A DNA stretch of 34,229 nucleotides, from positions 47,180-81,408 of the forward strand of contig JABSSL010000040.1 of NCBI GenBank assembly GCA_013214355.1, in the 5' to 3' direction. The notes beneath the pieces were generated by a model. It saw nothing but the letters and a program-made list of their open reading frames with translations. It was not told the origin of the DNA and ran no database searches. Position numbers and translations under genes: made by a program. This document shows positions 8,988-16,967 of this stretch, piece by piece. Origin of the DNA: Saprospiraceae bacterium (GTDB lineage: Bacteria > Bacteroidota > Bacteroidia > Chitinophagales > Saprospiraceae). How positions within the stretch are numbered: the first letter of the stretch is position 1; every line of letters starts with the position of its first letter.

Positions 8988-9791
8988 ATGAGCTTATTTC
9001 CAGATACGGAGAATCCTAATATAATAGAATTAAGACAGATCGATCAAAGCTATGATGGAGGCGAGAGCTTTATCATCCAAGGCTTGGATTTTATGGTAGA
9101 AGATAAACCAGCGCAAGGCCAGTTCGTAGTTATCCTGGGGATGTCGGGTAGTGGAAAGTCAACTTTACTTCGTTACATTGCGGGCCTGCAGAAGCCCACA
9201 GCGGGAGAGGTGTTAATCCATGGTAAACCGATCGACGATACCAAGCGAGTTGGGATGGTTTTCCAGCAGTATTCTTCTTTGCCATGGATGACCGTCTTAG
9301 AAAATGTCTCCCTGGCACTGAAATTCCAAGGGATTGAAGAGAAGGAACGGAAAGAAAAGGCCATGGAAATGATTGAAATGGTAGGACTCTTAGGTCATGA
9401 GGATAAGTTTGCTCAGTATCCTACCTTATCTGGTGGACAGCTGCAGCGGGTCGCTATCGCTAGAAGTCTCCTGGCAAACCCTGAAGTGCTGCTAATGGAT
9501 GAACCCTTCGGTGCATTAGATATCAATACTCGTCTTCAGATGCAGGACATGCTAGCTAAAATATGGTTGAAATTTCATCCTACGGTGATCTTTGTGACGC
9601 ATGATATTGCCGAGGCAGTATATCTAGGGGACGATATCTATATTCTAAAATCTCAACCCTCCCAAATAGTGGAGCACATCCACGTAGACTTGCCTTTCCA
9701 TCGCACAAAAGAAACCAAAAGAGATCCACATTTCGTGGAACTGGTACATATGGTAGAGGATAAGATGATTGAAGTAGCGCAGATGGGATAG
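8988..9791 (+). CDS. ABC transporter ATP-binding protein, NitT/TauT type
   Basis: Cytoplasmic ATPase that would power the permease encoded just upstream. All nucleotide-binding motifs are intact: Walker A GMSGSGKST (51-59), Q-loop in VFQQYSSLPW (91-100), signature LSGGQ (147-151), Walker B VLLMDE (167-172) with D-loop GALD, and switch His205 in FVTHDIAEA. Length (267) and the FQQYSSLPWMTVLENV pattern are typical of TauB/SsuB/NrtD-like proteins. It is in one transcription unit with the permease, followed by a hairpin that separates it from the converging barrel gene. Confidence 0.92.
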   Translation: MSLFPDTENPNIIELRQIDQSYDGGESFIIQGLDFMVEDKPAQGQFVVILGMSGSGKSTLLRYIAGLQKPTAGEVLIHGKPIDDTKRVGMVFQQYSSLPWMTVLENVSLALKFQGIEEKERKEKAMEMIEMVGLLGHEDKFAQYPTLSGGQLQRVAIARSLLANPEVLLMDEPFGALDINTRLQMQDMLAKIWLKFHPTVIFVTHDIAEAVYLGDDIYILKSQPSQIVEHIHVDLPFHRTKETKRDPHFVELVHMVEDKMIEVAQMG

Positions 9792-9800
9792 GGGGAAGTC

Positions 9801-9845
9801 AGAAATCGGAAGTGAGTGTTTTCAAATGCCTCACTTCCAATTTCT
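9801..9845. terminator. Bidirectional hairpin between convergent genes
   Basis: Arms AGAAATCGGAAGTGAG (9801-9816) and CTCACTTCCAATTTCT (9830-9845) pair over 15 of 16 positions around a 13-base loop. It lies between the stops of the ABC ATPase (9791) and the barrel gene (9862, minus strand). There is no long T tract, so it may act by structure or with Rho; the position supports a shared terminator. Confidence 0.65.
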
Positions 9846-9861
9846 CTTCCACTATTTTGAC

Positions 9862-10731
9862 TTAGTCTGTGCGGCAACCGCTACGTCTTCTTCCCGAGCG
9901 GCTTCGGCTTCCCACTAAACCATTATCAATGAAGTTGTAAGAAACGGTCAGGCCTAAAATGAAATAGGTGTCGGTCGTTCTACCATCCCCTCTTTGTGTA
10001 CCCGTCGGAACAATTACTGGGTCTGACCCCAATAACTCGCCTTGCCGATTGGCCAAAGCTGCTGTCAATTCACCTCTTGCTGCTAGCAATTCATCATACG
10101 AAACGTAGGTTGTACTAACATCGTCGATATAATCGCTAAAGGTTTTGCGAATACCCAATTCGATCCCCAAATTCCAATGATCATTAAGGGCATACTTGAG
10201 ACCAAATCCGAAAGGAATGGCAAATTGCTGTGTTTGGTAGGGATCCGGACGGTCAGGCAATCCTTGTCCTTCCGTACCCAGTGGCTGAAGGGCTACCAAG
10301 TCGCCCTGGTATTCTGCTTTTGGATTGAAAGTGAAGAAAGCTATCCCCCCGAACAAGTATGGCGAAAAGGGATTAGCTAGATTGTAAGGCTGATATCTTA
10401 AAATGTTGAATTCTCCGATTAAAGAGGCTTCGTATATATCGGTTTGGAAATGCAGGTTTCTATCTCTAAATACACCTACCGGGGCATTAGCATCTGCACC
10501 CGACAGAGAAGTGTAATTGAATCCCAGTCTAACACTGAGAAAATCATTGGCATTGTAGCGGCCAAATACCCCGCCGGCAAAATGCGTCTGTCCGAGGTAT
10601 ACCGTGGAGGAATTGTTCGAAAGATCCCCCTGGTAATTGCCACCACCACCCAAGATGCCGACTTCGAAGTACTGCGCATTTAAGGCTGTATGGAGGAAAA
10701 ACAAAGCCAAAAACGGAAAAAGAGATTTCAT
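9862..10731 (-). CDS. Outer-membrane beta-barrel protein (DUF6089-like)
   Basis: Predicted exported barrel of 289 residues. The N-terminus MKSLFPFLALFFLHTALNAQ is a Sec signal peptide. The mature protein begins YFEVGILGGGGNYQGDLSN, the pattern of DUF6089-type Bacteroidota barrels, and shows alternating strands with Gly and aromatic residues up to TYFILGLTVSYNF. A loop of about 60 residues (SYDELLAARGELTAAL...) looks helical. The C-terminus is a short Arg/Ser-rich tail ending GCRTD after the last strand, which is odd for a barrel. The open frame extends to a TTG at 10770; I chose the ATG at 10731 because it places the signal peptide at the start. Function unknown. Confidence 0.8.
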   Translation of the reverse strand: MKSLFPFLALFFLHTALNAQYFEVGILGGGGNYQGDLSNNSSTVYLGQTHFAGGVFGRYNANDFLSVRLGFNYTSLSGADANAPVGVFRDRNLHFQTDIYEASLIGEFNILRYQPYNLANPFSPYLFGGIAFFTFNPKAEYQGDLVALQPLGTEGQGLPDRPDPYQTQQFAIPFGFGLKYALNDHWNLGIELGIRKTFSDYIDDVSTTYVSYDELLAARGELTAALANRQGELLGSDPVIVPTGTQRGDGRTTDTYFILGLTVSYNFIDNGLVGSRSRSGRRRSGCRTD

Positions 10732-11220
10732 ATGAATTAAAATTGAGACCTTATAAGAAGTTGAATTCAATTATTACAGGGTCCCGAAGGCATGACTAGC
10801 GTCCTTGCCAATGGGGTAAGATATCTTGAAGGGTCTAGTTACAAAGTTCAAAAATCCCCAAAATATCTAGATAATCGTAATTTTAATCGGGAAAAATCAT
10901 CCACCGGGATGAAAGTTGCCCCTAAAGTACTACCTACAACAACTTCTTTACCAAATTATCCGTTTTGAATAATGCTCGCTGTTTTTGTCTAATCTGTTAC
11001 AAGGATTAGTATTTTCGCCGACGAATAGTCTAGCATTTGCCAAAACCCATACGTTTGTTTAAAAAAGCAAGATAATTCAGCTTTGGATTAAAGGATGTCC
11101 TTTATTTAAGCTTTAGATACGAGCTATATCATCACTCATTCTCCGTTGTATAAATTCTTGGCAAAAGCCAGATAAGGAAAGTGAGGGTTTCAAACTATTT
11201 AATTCAGAAAAAAAATCAAA
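10732..11220. other. Long AT-rich divergent intergenic region
   Basis: 489 bases between the divergently transcribed barrel gene and the protease gene. No convincing ORF, tRNA or known riboswitch fold was recognised. It contains one exact TAnnTTTG box (11050-11057, listed separately) and A-rich sequence directly before the protease ATG. It probably holds both promoters and a long protease leader of about 150 bases. Confidence 0.5.
11050..11057 (+). promoter_or_regulatory. Candidate -7 box TACGTTTG for the S8 protease
   Basis: Exact match to the Bacteroidota TAnnTTTG element upstream of the protease. No TTG was found at the expected -33 distance, and the implied leader is about 155 bases, so this is tentative. 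Confidence 0.3.
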
Positions 11221-12888
11221 ATGAAGATTCAGCAGTTAATTGCTTTTCTACTCTCCAGTGCGCTAGCATTAGTGGGCTTTGCCCAAGAAGAACTTCCTAA
11301 GGATTGGCCGCATTTAGATGCAAAGGCCGATGGCTATCCAGGAATGAGTACCCAGAAAACCTATAAAGAACTCTTACAGGGAAGAACCTCACAAACGATC
11401 GTTGTTGCCGTGATTGACTCCGGAGTTGACAAAGATCACGAAGACTTGAAGTCAGTGATGTGGGTGAATGAGGATGAAATACCGGGTAATGGTATCGACG
11501 ATGATAATAATGGCTATATCGATGATATTCATGGCTGGAACTTTATTGGCGGTAAAAATGGCAAAAACCTGGCTCATGAGAATCTAGAAATGACACGCCT
11601 ATATACCTTGTACAAAAAGAAATACGAAGGGAAAAATAAGTCCGATCTATCCAAGAAGGAAAAAGTGGAATTTGACCAATACGAAGAATATGGAAAGATC
11701 ATAGAAAAGAAAAAGGAAGAATTGGCCCCGCAAGTGATGTTGTATGGAGCAACGGTTGAAGCGTTCAGTGCCCTGGCGCAAGCTATTGGAAAAGAACCGG
11801 ATGATATTACCCTTTCCGACGTAAAGAATTTCAAAACCAAGGATGAGATGCTGGGTAGAGTGCGGGAAGCAGTAGTTGGATTTGTGGAACAAGGACAGGA
11901 CTTTGGAAGTATTTATGCCGAGGTAGAGGAAATCTACGATTACTACTACGGACAAGTTAATTACTACTATAATCCAGAATTTAGCCCAAGAGATATTGTA
12001 GGTGATGATGTCAACAACCCACGTGAGCAATTCTATGGTAACAATGATGTCAAGGGACCAGATAGCGAACACGGGACTCACGTGGCTGGTATTATTGCTG
12101 CTGCTCGTGGAAATGACGTTGGAATGGATGGCGTAGCAGATAATGTTCGGATTATGTCTATTCGTACCGTTCCTGCCGGTGATGAGCGAGACAAAGATGT
12201 GGCAAATGCCATCCGATATGCTGTGGACAACGGAGCCGCCGTCATCAATATGAGCTTTGGTAAGGGAGAATCTCCTAACAAGGGGGTAGTTGATGAAGCC
12301 GTGAAGTATGCGCTGAAAAATGATGTATTACTTGTACACGGATCAGGCAACGATGCCAAAGAAGTAACCTTCGACAATAACTTTCCGAATGATCGGTTTG
12401 ACAAAAAAGGATTTTTGGCCCCTAGGCACGCTAAGAATTGGTTGGAAGTTGGAGCGAGCACCTTCTCTGAGGACGAAAACATAGTAGCCTCTTTTTCCAA
12501 CTACAGTGCCGATAAAGTTGATGTCTTTGCACCGGGAGTTGAAATCTACTCCACAGTTCCAGATAATAAATACAAGAACTTGCAAGGAACTAGTATGGCT
12601 TCTCCTTACGTAGCTGGACTGGCGGCCTTACTTCGTTCCTATTTTCCAACTTTGACAGCAGCGCAGGTGAAATCCATTATCATGGAATCCTCTAGCAAGC
12701 AAAAATACCGAGTCATCAATCCTGAGAATGGAGAGATGGTTCCTTTCACCGATATGTGCATCACCGGAGGCTTGGTCAATACTTACGATGCCGTAAAGCA
12801 AGCCATGGCCACTAAAGGTAAGCGCAAGTTCGTTGGCTTTGGAAAAGGCAAGAAGAAAGCTAAGAAAGGAGACAAAGACCGCGCCTAA
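11221..12888 (+). CDS. Secreted S8 (subtilisin-like) serine peptidase with large insertion
   Basis: Exported serine endopeptidase of 555 residues. Signal peptide at 1-21 (ends GFAQ). The catalytic triad is complete: Asp66 in VAVIDSGVD, His284 in SEHGTHVAGI, Ser458 in GTSMASPYVAG; the oxyanion Asn is Asn377 in HGSGND. After Asp66 there is an Asp/Asn-rich segment (GNGIDDDNNGYIDD) that looks like a calcium loop, then a Lys/Glu-rich, probably helical insert at about 118-255. Asp and His are thus about 218 residues apart, against a few tens in subtilisin. There is no T9SS C-terminal domain; the protein ends in a strongly basic Lys/Gly tail. It stands alone with its own leader and a strong terminator, so it is probably monocistronic. 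Substrate unknown. Confidence 0.9.
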   Translation: MKIQQLIAFLLSSALALVGFAQEELPKDWPHLDAKADGYPGMSTQKTYKELLQGRTSQTIVVAVIDSGVDKDHEDLKSVMWVNEDEIPGNGIDDDNNGYIDDIHGWNFIGGKNGKNLAHENLEMTRLYTLYKKKYEGKNKSDLSKKEKVEFDQYEEYGKIIEKKKEELAPQVMLYGATVEAFSALAQAIGKEPDDITLSDVKNFKTKDEMLGRVREAVVGFVEQGQDFGSIYAEVEEIYDYYYGQVNYYYNPEFSPRDIVGDDVNNPREQFYGNNDVKGPDSEHGTHVAGIIAAARGNDVGMDGVADNVRIMSIRTVPAGDERDKDVANAIRYAVDNGAAVINMSFGKGESPNKGVVDEAVKYALKNDVLLVHGSGNDAKEVTFDNNFPNDRFDKKGFLAPRHAKNWLEVGASTFSEDENIVASFSNYSADKVDVFAPGVEIYSTVPDNKYKNLQGTSMASPYVAGLAALLRSYFPTLTAAQVKSIIMESSSKQKYRVINPENGEMVPFTDMCITGGLVNTYDAVKQAMATKGKRKFVGFGKGKKKAKKGDKDRA

Positions 12889-12910
12889 TAGCGAGAGCTT
12901 TGTCAGAAAG

Positions 12911-12953
12911 AAAAAAAGGCGACGAGTGTATCTTCACTCGCCGCCTTTTTTTT
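12911..12953. terminator. Bidirectional intrinsic terminator
   Basis: Stem GGCGACGAGTG (12918-12928) with CACTCGCCGCC (12935-12945), one A-C mismatch, six-base loop. The stem is preceded by seven A and followed by eight T, so it works as a Rho-independent terminator on both strands. It serves the protease (ends 12888) and the converging PorP/SprF gene (ends 12980). Confidence 0.9.
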
Positions 12954-12979
12954 GGCAACCCAATGGGAAGCTCCTGGAA

Positions 12980-14035
12980 CTAAAACTTCGGACAAAGGAC
13001 CGTCTCATCATCGTACTCTCCTAAGTAGGCAATGGATATCTCGAAAGCTCCTTGGCCTCTCCTAGACTGATTGAGATCATTAAGGTTTGCATCGTAACTT
13101 AGCCCTAAGAGGAAGTTGTTAAGTTCCAATCCAACCATTCCGACCACAGAATCCATAAAGAAAACATCCATTTCATTCTTTACGGGGCGTACCCAACTAC
13201 CTAGGTGTATTGCCACGCCTTTCACATCATCCACCAAGAAACGAAAATTAGAGCCAGCGTTGATCGCTAGGTGAGGTCCTTGGCTATACACTAGGGCTCT
13301 TGGCAACATCTGAACATTGGGCCCAAGTGGTATTTGGAAGGAAACGTGCCCTACATATTTTGCTGCTAAACGATCCTCCGGAAACTTATCCGGATTATCA
13401 TTATCGTAAAAGAAGCTAATTTGTGGTTCTAGAATATGATGCATACTTGCTCCAATGAAAAAGCCGAGCTTATTGGCCGGTGCATAGGCATAGTTGATGC
13501 CAATATTGAAGTCAGAGTGGGCAAAATTATTCTCCGGTAGGATTTCATCCGTACCGTTGGTATATCCGTTGTCTCCGTTGAATTGATCTCCAAAATTAAT
13601 ATTACCGTAGTTGATATTGCGCTGAGCAAGACCTACTTGCCCTCCAATACTAAGAAACTGATTGTTCTGATCACTTAAGGATTTATGGAAGGCTCCAGAA
13701 AGGAAAATTTGGTTATTGGAGTAGCCAATAAAAGGCACCTTATCGCTGTAAAAGATCACTCCTACACCAAAAGAATCATCGAATTTCTTGCGGTAAGGGC
13801 TCATGCGAAAGCGGAAATCAATCGCTCCGGAATACGTTACATATGGATTTTGTAATACATTCGCCCACTGGTCTCTATATATAACAGAAAATCTGTATTT
13901 CCCTTGCAATGCGCCAGTTAAGGCCGGGTTGAGACTGATCGGGGAAGCGTAAAACTGTGTGAAATGTTGATCTTGAGCGGGTAGGCAATAAACAAAGCCC
14001 AATAACAGGAGGAATAGTAAAGTTTTTTTACTCAT
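12980..14035 (-). CDS. PorP/SprF family type IX secretion outer-membrane protein (second copy)
   Basis: Predicted 351-residue outer-membrane barrel of the PorP/SprF family. Signal peptide at 1-20. The family hallmarks are clearer than in the copy at 4154-5158: QDQHFTQFYASPISLNPALTG directly after the signal peptide, then YRDQWANVLQNPYVTYSGA, and the typical C-terminal ending CPKF. No adhesin or C-terminal-domain protein is adjacent; the neighbours are a converging protease and a divergent NlpC/P60-like gene. It has its own promoter box (14061-14068) and a shared terminator, so it is probably monocistronic. Which T9SS substrate it serves cannot be told from here. Confidence 0.9.
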   Translation of the reverse strand: MSKKTLLFLLLLGFVYCLPAQDQHFTQFYASPISLNPALTGALQGKYRFSVIYRDQWANVLQNPYVTYSGAIDFRFRMSPYRKKFDDSFGVGVIFYSDKVPFIGYSNNQIFLSGAFHKSLSDQNNQFLSIGGQVGLAQRNINYGNINFGDQFNGDNGYTNGTDEILPENNFAHSDFNIGINYAYAPANKLGFFIGASMHHILEPQISFFYDNDNPDKFPEDRLAAKYVGHVSFQIPLGPNVQMLPRALVYSQGPHLAINAGSNFRFLVDDVKGVAIHLGSWVRPVKNEMDVFFMDSVVGMVGLELNNFLLGLSYDANLNDLNQSRRGQGAFEISIAYLGEYDDETVLCPKF

Positions 14036-14060
14036 AGGATTATGATATTCTTGCGAGCAC

Positions 14061-14068
14061 CAAAGGTA
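14061..14068 (-). promoter_or_regulatory. Candidate -7 promoter box for the second PorP/SprF gene
   Basis: Read on the minus strand this is TACCTTTG, an exact TAnnTTTG match, 25 bases before the ATG at 14035, giving a leader of about 20 bases. The -33 TTG is not clear. Confidence 0.5.
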
Positions 14069-14107
14069 AGGTTTATTTTATTGAACTTGCACTGATTCCT
14101 GTTTATT

Positions 14108-14122
14108 GTCTCGCGAAGAGAC
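14108..14122. repeat. Small GC hairpin
   Basis: GTCTC (14108-14112) and GAGAC (14118-14122) with loop GCGAA, upstream of the PorP/SprF promoter in the divergent intergenic region. Too short to assign a role. Confidence 0.3.
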
Positions 14123-14260
14123 CCAGCGGAATCAAATGAAATTAGTTTCTTGCTGATCAGGCTTTGATTCTATTGATCAGAAAGATATTTTAAACAACTT
14201 CATTTACAAAGCAACGGACTTTTTCCAATATTTATTATTTTTGATAAAGTAGTCTTCGTC

Positions 14261-14334
14261 TACTATCAGCAATTCGCTGCAGTAAGGATAAATCCTACCA
14301 AGAGGTACTGTATTTTTGTATTTAGCTGATAGTA
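14261..14334. promoter_or_regulatory. Promoter box flanked by an inverted TGATAGTA motif
   Basis: An exact TAnnTTTG box, TATTTTTG (14311-14318), lies about 90 bases before the NlpC/P60-like ATG. It is bracketed by TACTATCAGC (14261-14270) and GCTGATAGTA (14325-14334), a perfect 10-bp inverted repeat. A third related copy, TTGATAAAGTAG, is at 14241-14252. The right arm would fall at the transcription start, as an operator might. No -33 TTG was found at the right spacing. Confidence 0.4.
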
Positions 14335-14410
14335 AACAAGAGAGATCCTGGATTTTAGCAAAGACTAGCATAGCCTGAGCCCAAGGATCAGTGCACGATC
14401 AAAAACAGCA

Positions 14411-15268
14411 ATGTACATGACACATGGTATCTGCCCACTAAGTACGGTCGCTATCCGGAATTCTGCGTCTCAAAAGAGCGAGATGATTTCTCAGCTTCTT
14501 TTTGGTGAATTAGTGGAGGTTCTCGAAAGAAAGGGCCGCCAATGGGTCAAGGTTCGTTGTGGACATGATAATCTTGTGGGATGGGTGGCTACTAACCAAT
14601 TGGAGCGGATTACTCCTTCCGAATTTGATACCTACCAAGATAATTATGCCTTTGTTTTGGATGTGTTTCAGGCTTTGGCCACTGGAGATGCCTTTTTACC
14701 GTTGACCTTAGGAGCACGACTGCCAAACTTTGATGGATTACAATTTGCTATTGGTGAAAAGACTTTCAATTTTCCTGGTCAAGCCGTGTTTCCAAAAGAT
14801 CTTGTCCAAGGTCCAGAGATTATCCAGAAAATTGCACGAAAGTTTCTCAATGCACCGTATCTATGGGGGGGAAGATCACCCCTGGGAGTTGATGGTCCCG
14901 GCTTGGTCCAGGTAGTTTTCGGAATCGCAGGTCATGCGCTGCCTCGAGAAGCGTTTCAACAGGTGGAGAAGGGGGAAAATGTAGATTTTGCGGAACAAGC
15001 TAAACCTGCGGACATAGCCTTTTTTGAGAACCAGAAAGGAAGGATAACGCATACTGGCATTGTTTTGCCTGAAGGAAAAATTATTCATGCTCATGGTAAG
15101 GTCCGCATTGATAAACTAGACCACTATGGGATTTTTAGCAAAGATAAAGGTGGCTATACCCACCGACTCCGTATTATTAAACGCTTAATTGCACCTGCCA
15201 AGACTAGTCCTCAGGAGGAAACCGTAGAGAATGAAGAAGCTGTGAATCAGCAAATTCCACTTTTTTAG
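14411..15268 (+). CDS. SH3/NlpC-P60 (C40) family protein lacking the catalytic cysteine
   Basis: 285 residues. An SH3-like domain at about 5-70 (MISQLLFGELVEVLERKGRQW, GWVATNQLE) precedes an NlpC/P60 domain at about 130-260. Family members are Cys/His/polar peptidases that cut peptidoglycan stem peptides. Here the usual D-C-S-G-L motif reads D161-G162-P163-G164-L165, codons GAT GGT CCC GGC TTG, so the nucleophile Cys is Gly and the next Ser is Pro. The catalytic His (H214 in ITHTGI) and the third polar residue (H226 in IIHAHGKVRID) remain, as does PYLWGGRSPLGVD. The frame is otherwise intact, so it looks like a non-catalytic peptidoglycan-binding relative or a recent loss of function. No signal peptide is visible. 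The ATG at 14417 is an alternative start. Confidence 0.85.
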   Translation: MYMTHGICPLSTVAIRNSASQKSEMISQLLFGELVEVLERKGRQWVKVRCGHDNLVGWVATNQLERITPSEFDTYQDNYAFVLDVFQALATGDAFLPLTLGARLPNFDGLQFAIGEKTFNFPGQAVFPKDLVQGPEIIQKIARKFLNAPYLWGGRSPLGVDGPGLVQVVFGIAGHALPREAFQQVEKGENVDFAEQAKPADIAFFENQKGRITHTGIVLPEGKIIHAHGKVRIDKLDHYGIFSKDKGGYTHRLRIIKRLIAPAKTSPQEETVENEEAVNQQIPLF

Positions 15269-15351
15269 AACGGCCCTTGTACCAACGTACTGAACCCCAC
15301 TTTATCACGACTTGGATTTCATCATGAGTTAAGCTTCTATTTTTCGTAGGA

Positions 15352-15386
15352 TTGCCCATACTATCTGTAAGGGTTTTGTAAATTTG
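15352..15386 (+). promoter_or_regulatory. Candidate promoter, TTG-N24-TAAATTTG
   Basis: TTG (15352-15354) and an exact TAnnTTTG box (15379-15386) separated by 24 bases lie upstream of the DUF3298-like lipoprotein. The second half overlaps a direct repeat AATTTGCCG (15381-15389 and 15412-15420). The leader would be about 165 bases. Confidence 0.35.
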
Positions 15387-15562
15387 CCGCCAATTGGCAA
15401 GTCCCTTGTCGAATTTGCCGATTTAGTGGCTAGGCTTGATCAAGCATGTTCTGAGGCTTTTCAAAATTTCTTTTGGACAGAAAACTATACCCTAGCTAAC
15501 CTGTATATATAGAGACGCTATCAATCAATTTTCCCAAAACAACCGATTTTAAACAAAAACCT

Positions 15563-16411
15563 ATGGGGAGTAGCATATTTCCAGCTATTAGTAAGACACT
15601 GAACTTTTTCTTGGCTCTTATTGGCCTTATGGTCCTGGTTACTAACTGTGGAGAGCGCTCGACTCCCGCCGACACCAATCCGGAGCGACAGGATCCGGAG
15701 GAATCTTCACGACTGACCTTCAAGCTAGATACTTTGGCTCAACAATCGCCAAATTGTGAGACAGACTCCAGCAATTGTGCCAAGGTTAATTTGGTGTTCC
15801 CCTACGCTGAAAGAGGCCCTACGGCGATGTGCGTAGCCTTTAACCGACTGCAATTAAAATATTTGCGAGGATCATTGGCAGATGTAAATGGAGAGGAAGA
15901 AAAAGGCACTGTGAAAGAAATTATGAACCAGTTTTTGGAAGATTATAAAGAGTTACAGGGAGAAGATTTACCCTTCTCGATGCCATGGAGTCTGGAGACT
16001 GAAGGTCAGGTGCTTTATCAAAATGATAAATTGGTATCTGTGCAGCTCTATCAGTATTCCTATACCGGAGGGGCTCATCCAAATACTTTTAGTACCATTT
16101 GGATGTTTGATAAGGCTAGTAGCGAACCACTGCAGTGGGAAGACTTAGGCGTTAGGACCGATACTTTAGAAGTTATTGCCGAGCAAGCCTTTCGGAAGGC
16201 CGCAGAGATTCCAGTTGGTAAGAGTTTAGAAGAAGCGGGATTTTTTGAGGGTGAGGAATTTGCACTGCCTAAGAACTACGGTTTGGTGAAAGATGGATTA
16301 CTACTTTATTATAATACCTATGAAATTGCACCTTATGTATTTGGACCCACCGAGGTGATTATACCTTGGGCAGATCTTAAGGTGGTATTTGAAACAGATC
16401 AATGGCTATAA
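15563..16411 (+). CDS. DUF3298-like lipoprotein
   Basis: 282-residue envelope protein. The N-terminus has a hydrophobic stretch ending LVTNC, a loose lipobox of the kind seen in Bacteroidota, giving lipidated Cys at about 29, then a Pro/Glu/Ser-rich linker. The C-terminal half carries the DUF3298 pattern, with YSYTGGAHPNTF (about 166-177), a WEDLG segment and the end pattern YNTYEIAPYVFGPTEVIIPW. Related proteins include the C-terminal part of B. subtilis PdaC and RsiV, which bind muropeptide or lysozyme; that role is not shown here. The next gene starts 11 bases after this stop, so the two are probably co-transcribed. Confidence 0.8.
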   Translation: MGSSIFPAISKTLNFFLALIGLMVLVTNCGERSTPADTNPERQDPEESSRLTFKLDTLAQQSPNCETDSSNCAKVNLVFPYAERGPTAMCVAFNRLQLKYLRGSLADVNGEEEKGTVKEIMNQFLEDYKELQGEDLPFSMPWSLETEGQVLYQNDKLVSVQLYQYSYTGGAHPNTFSTIWMFDKASSEPLQWEDLGVRTDTLEVIAEQAFRKAAEIPVGKSLEEAGFFEGEEFALPKNYGLVKDGLLLYYNTYEIAPYVFGPTEVIIPWADLKVVFETDQWL

Positions 16412-16422
16412 AATCAAGAAAG

Positions 16423-16905
16423 ATGAAGTTTTTTTGGACAGTTTTATGTGTATGCCTGCTAGCGGCTTGCCAAAATTCGGAAGGAAAGGAAGGAGCGGAT
16501 GGTGCTTCTGCGGTGAGAAACGGAACAAGAGCATCACAGGGAGAAGCGGAAGAATTACTACCCGTGACAGAAGTTGATGGCAACTATGAAGTGGCTGGTG
16601 CTGAATTGGATGGGAAGTCAGTAAAATTGAGAGGAGAAAAGAAAACCAGTTTTTCCCTGGAACGTGGGAAGCTCAATGGTAAATCTCTTTGCAATAGCTT
16701 TAGCGGTGGTTTCGCACTAGGGGAAAACAATACATTATCTATTTCAGGATTCAAGAAGGGGAGCAGAATTTGTTCCGGCAAGATGGGGAAGGAAGCTAAC
16801 ATGCTTAGCATTCTTGAGGATGCCGTTTCCTATGAATTACTAGGTACAACTGCACTAAAGGTGAATTCGGAAAAAGGAAACTTGGTCCTTAGAAAAATAC
16901 AATAG
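16423..16905 (+). CDS. META-domain (HslJ-like) lipoprotein
   Basis: Small secreted lipoprotein of 160 residues. The start at 16423 (MKFFWTVLCVCLLAACQN) puts a clean lipobox LAAC near residue 15; an ATG at 16402 in frame would overlap the upstream gene and add seven basic residues, and is less likely. After a Glu/Gly/Ser-rich linker, residues about 50-160 show a META/HslJ-like pattern: LNGKSLCNSFSGGFALGENNTLSISG, a second Cys in SRICSGKMGKE, and a closing LVLRK strand. The two Cys could pair. META proteins are envelope proteins of uncertain function. Tandem with the DUF3298-like lipoprotein, closed by a strong terminator. Confidence 0.72.
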   Translation: MKFFWTVLCVCLLAACQNSEGKEGADGASAVRNGTRASQGEAEELLPVTEVDGNYEVAGAELDGKSVKLRGEKKTSFSLERGKLNGKSLCNSFSGGFALGENNTLSISGFKKGSRICSGKMGKEANMLSILEDAVSYELLGTTALKVNSEKGNLVLRKIQ

Positions 16906-16933
16906 TATCTATTGTCGCACTACTGAAAACATC

Positions 16934-16967
16934 GGTAAGGTGGCCAGCTTATTGCTGCCACTTTACC
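16934..16967 (+). terminator. Hairpin terminator after the lipoprotein pair
   Basis: GGTAAGGTGGCCAGC (16934-16948) pairs with GCTGCCACTTTACC (16954-16967) with one wobble and one bulged C around loop TTATT, followed by TAGATTTT. Located 28 bases after the META-gene stop. Confidence 0.75.

Noticed and set aside
11647-12500. Two antisense frames of about 140 codons inside the protease gene
   Set aside because: They mirror the conserved protease codons and have no promoter or family features.
14411-15268. Active C40 endopeptidase
   Set aside because: The catalytic Cys is Gly in the sequence as given, so activity of the usual kind cannot be claimed.
16402-16422. Earlier ATG for the META-domain lipoprotein
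   Set aside because: It would overlap the upstream gene and displace the signal peptide; the ATG at 16423 gives a clean lipoprotein signal.
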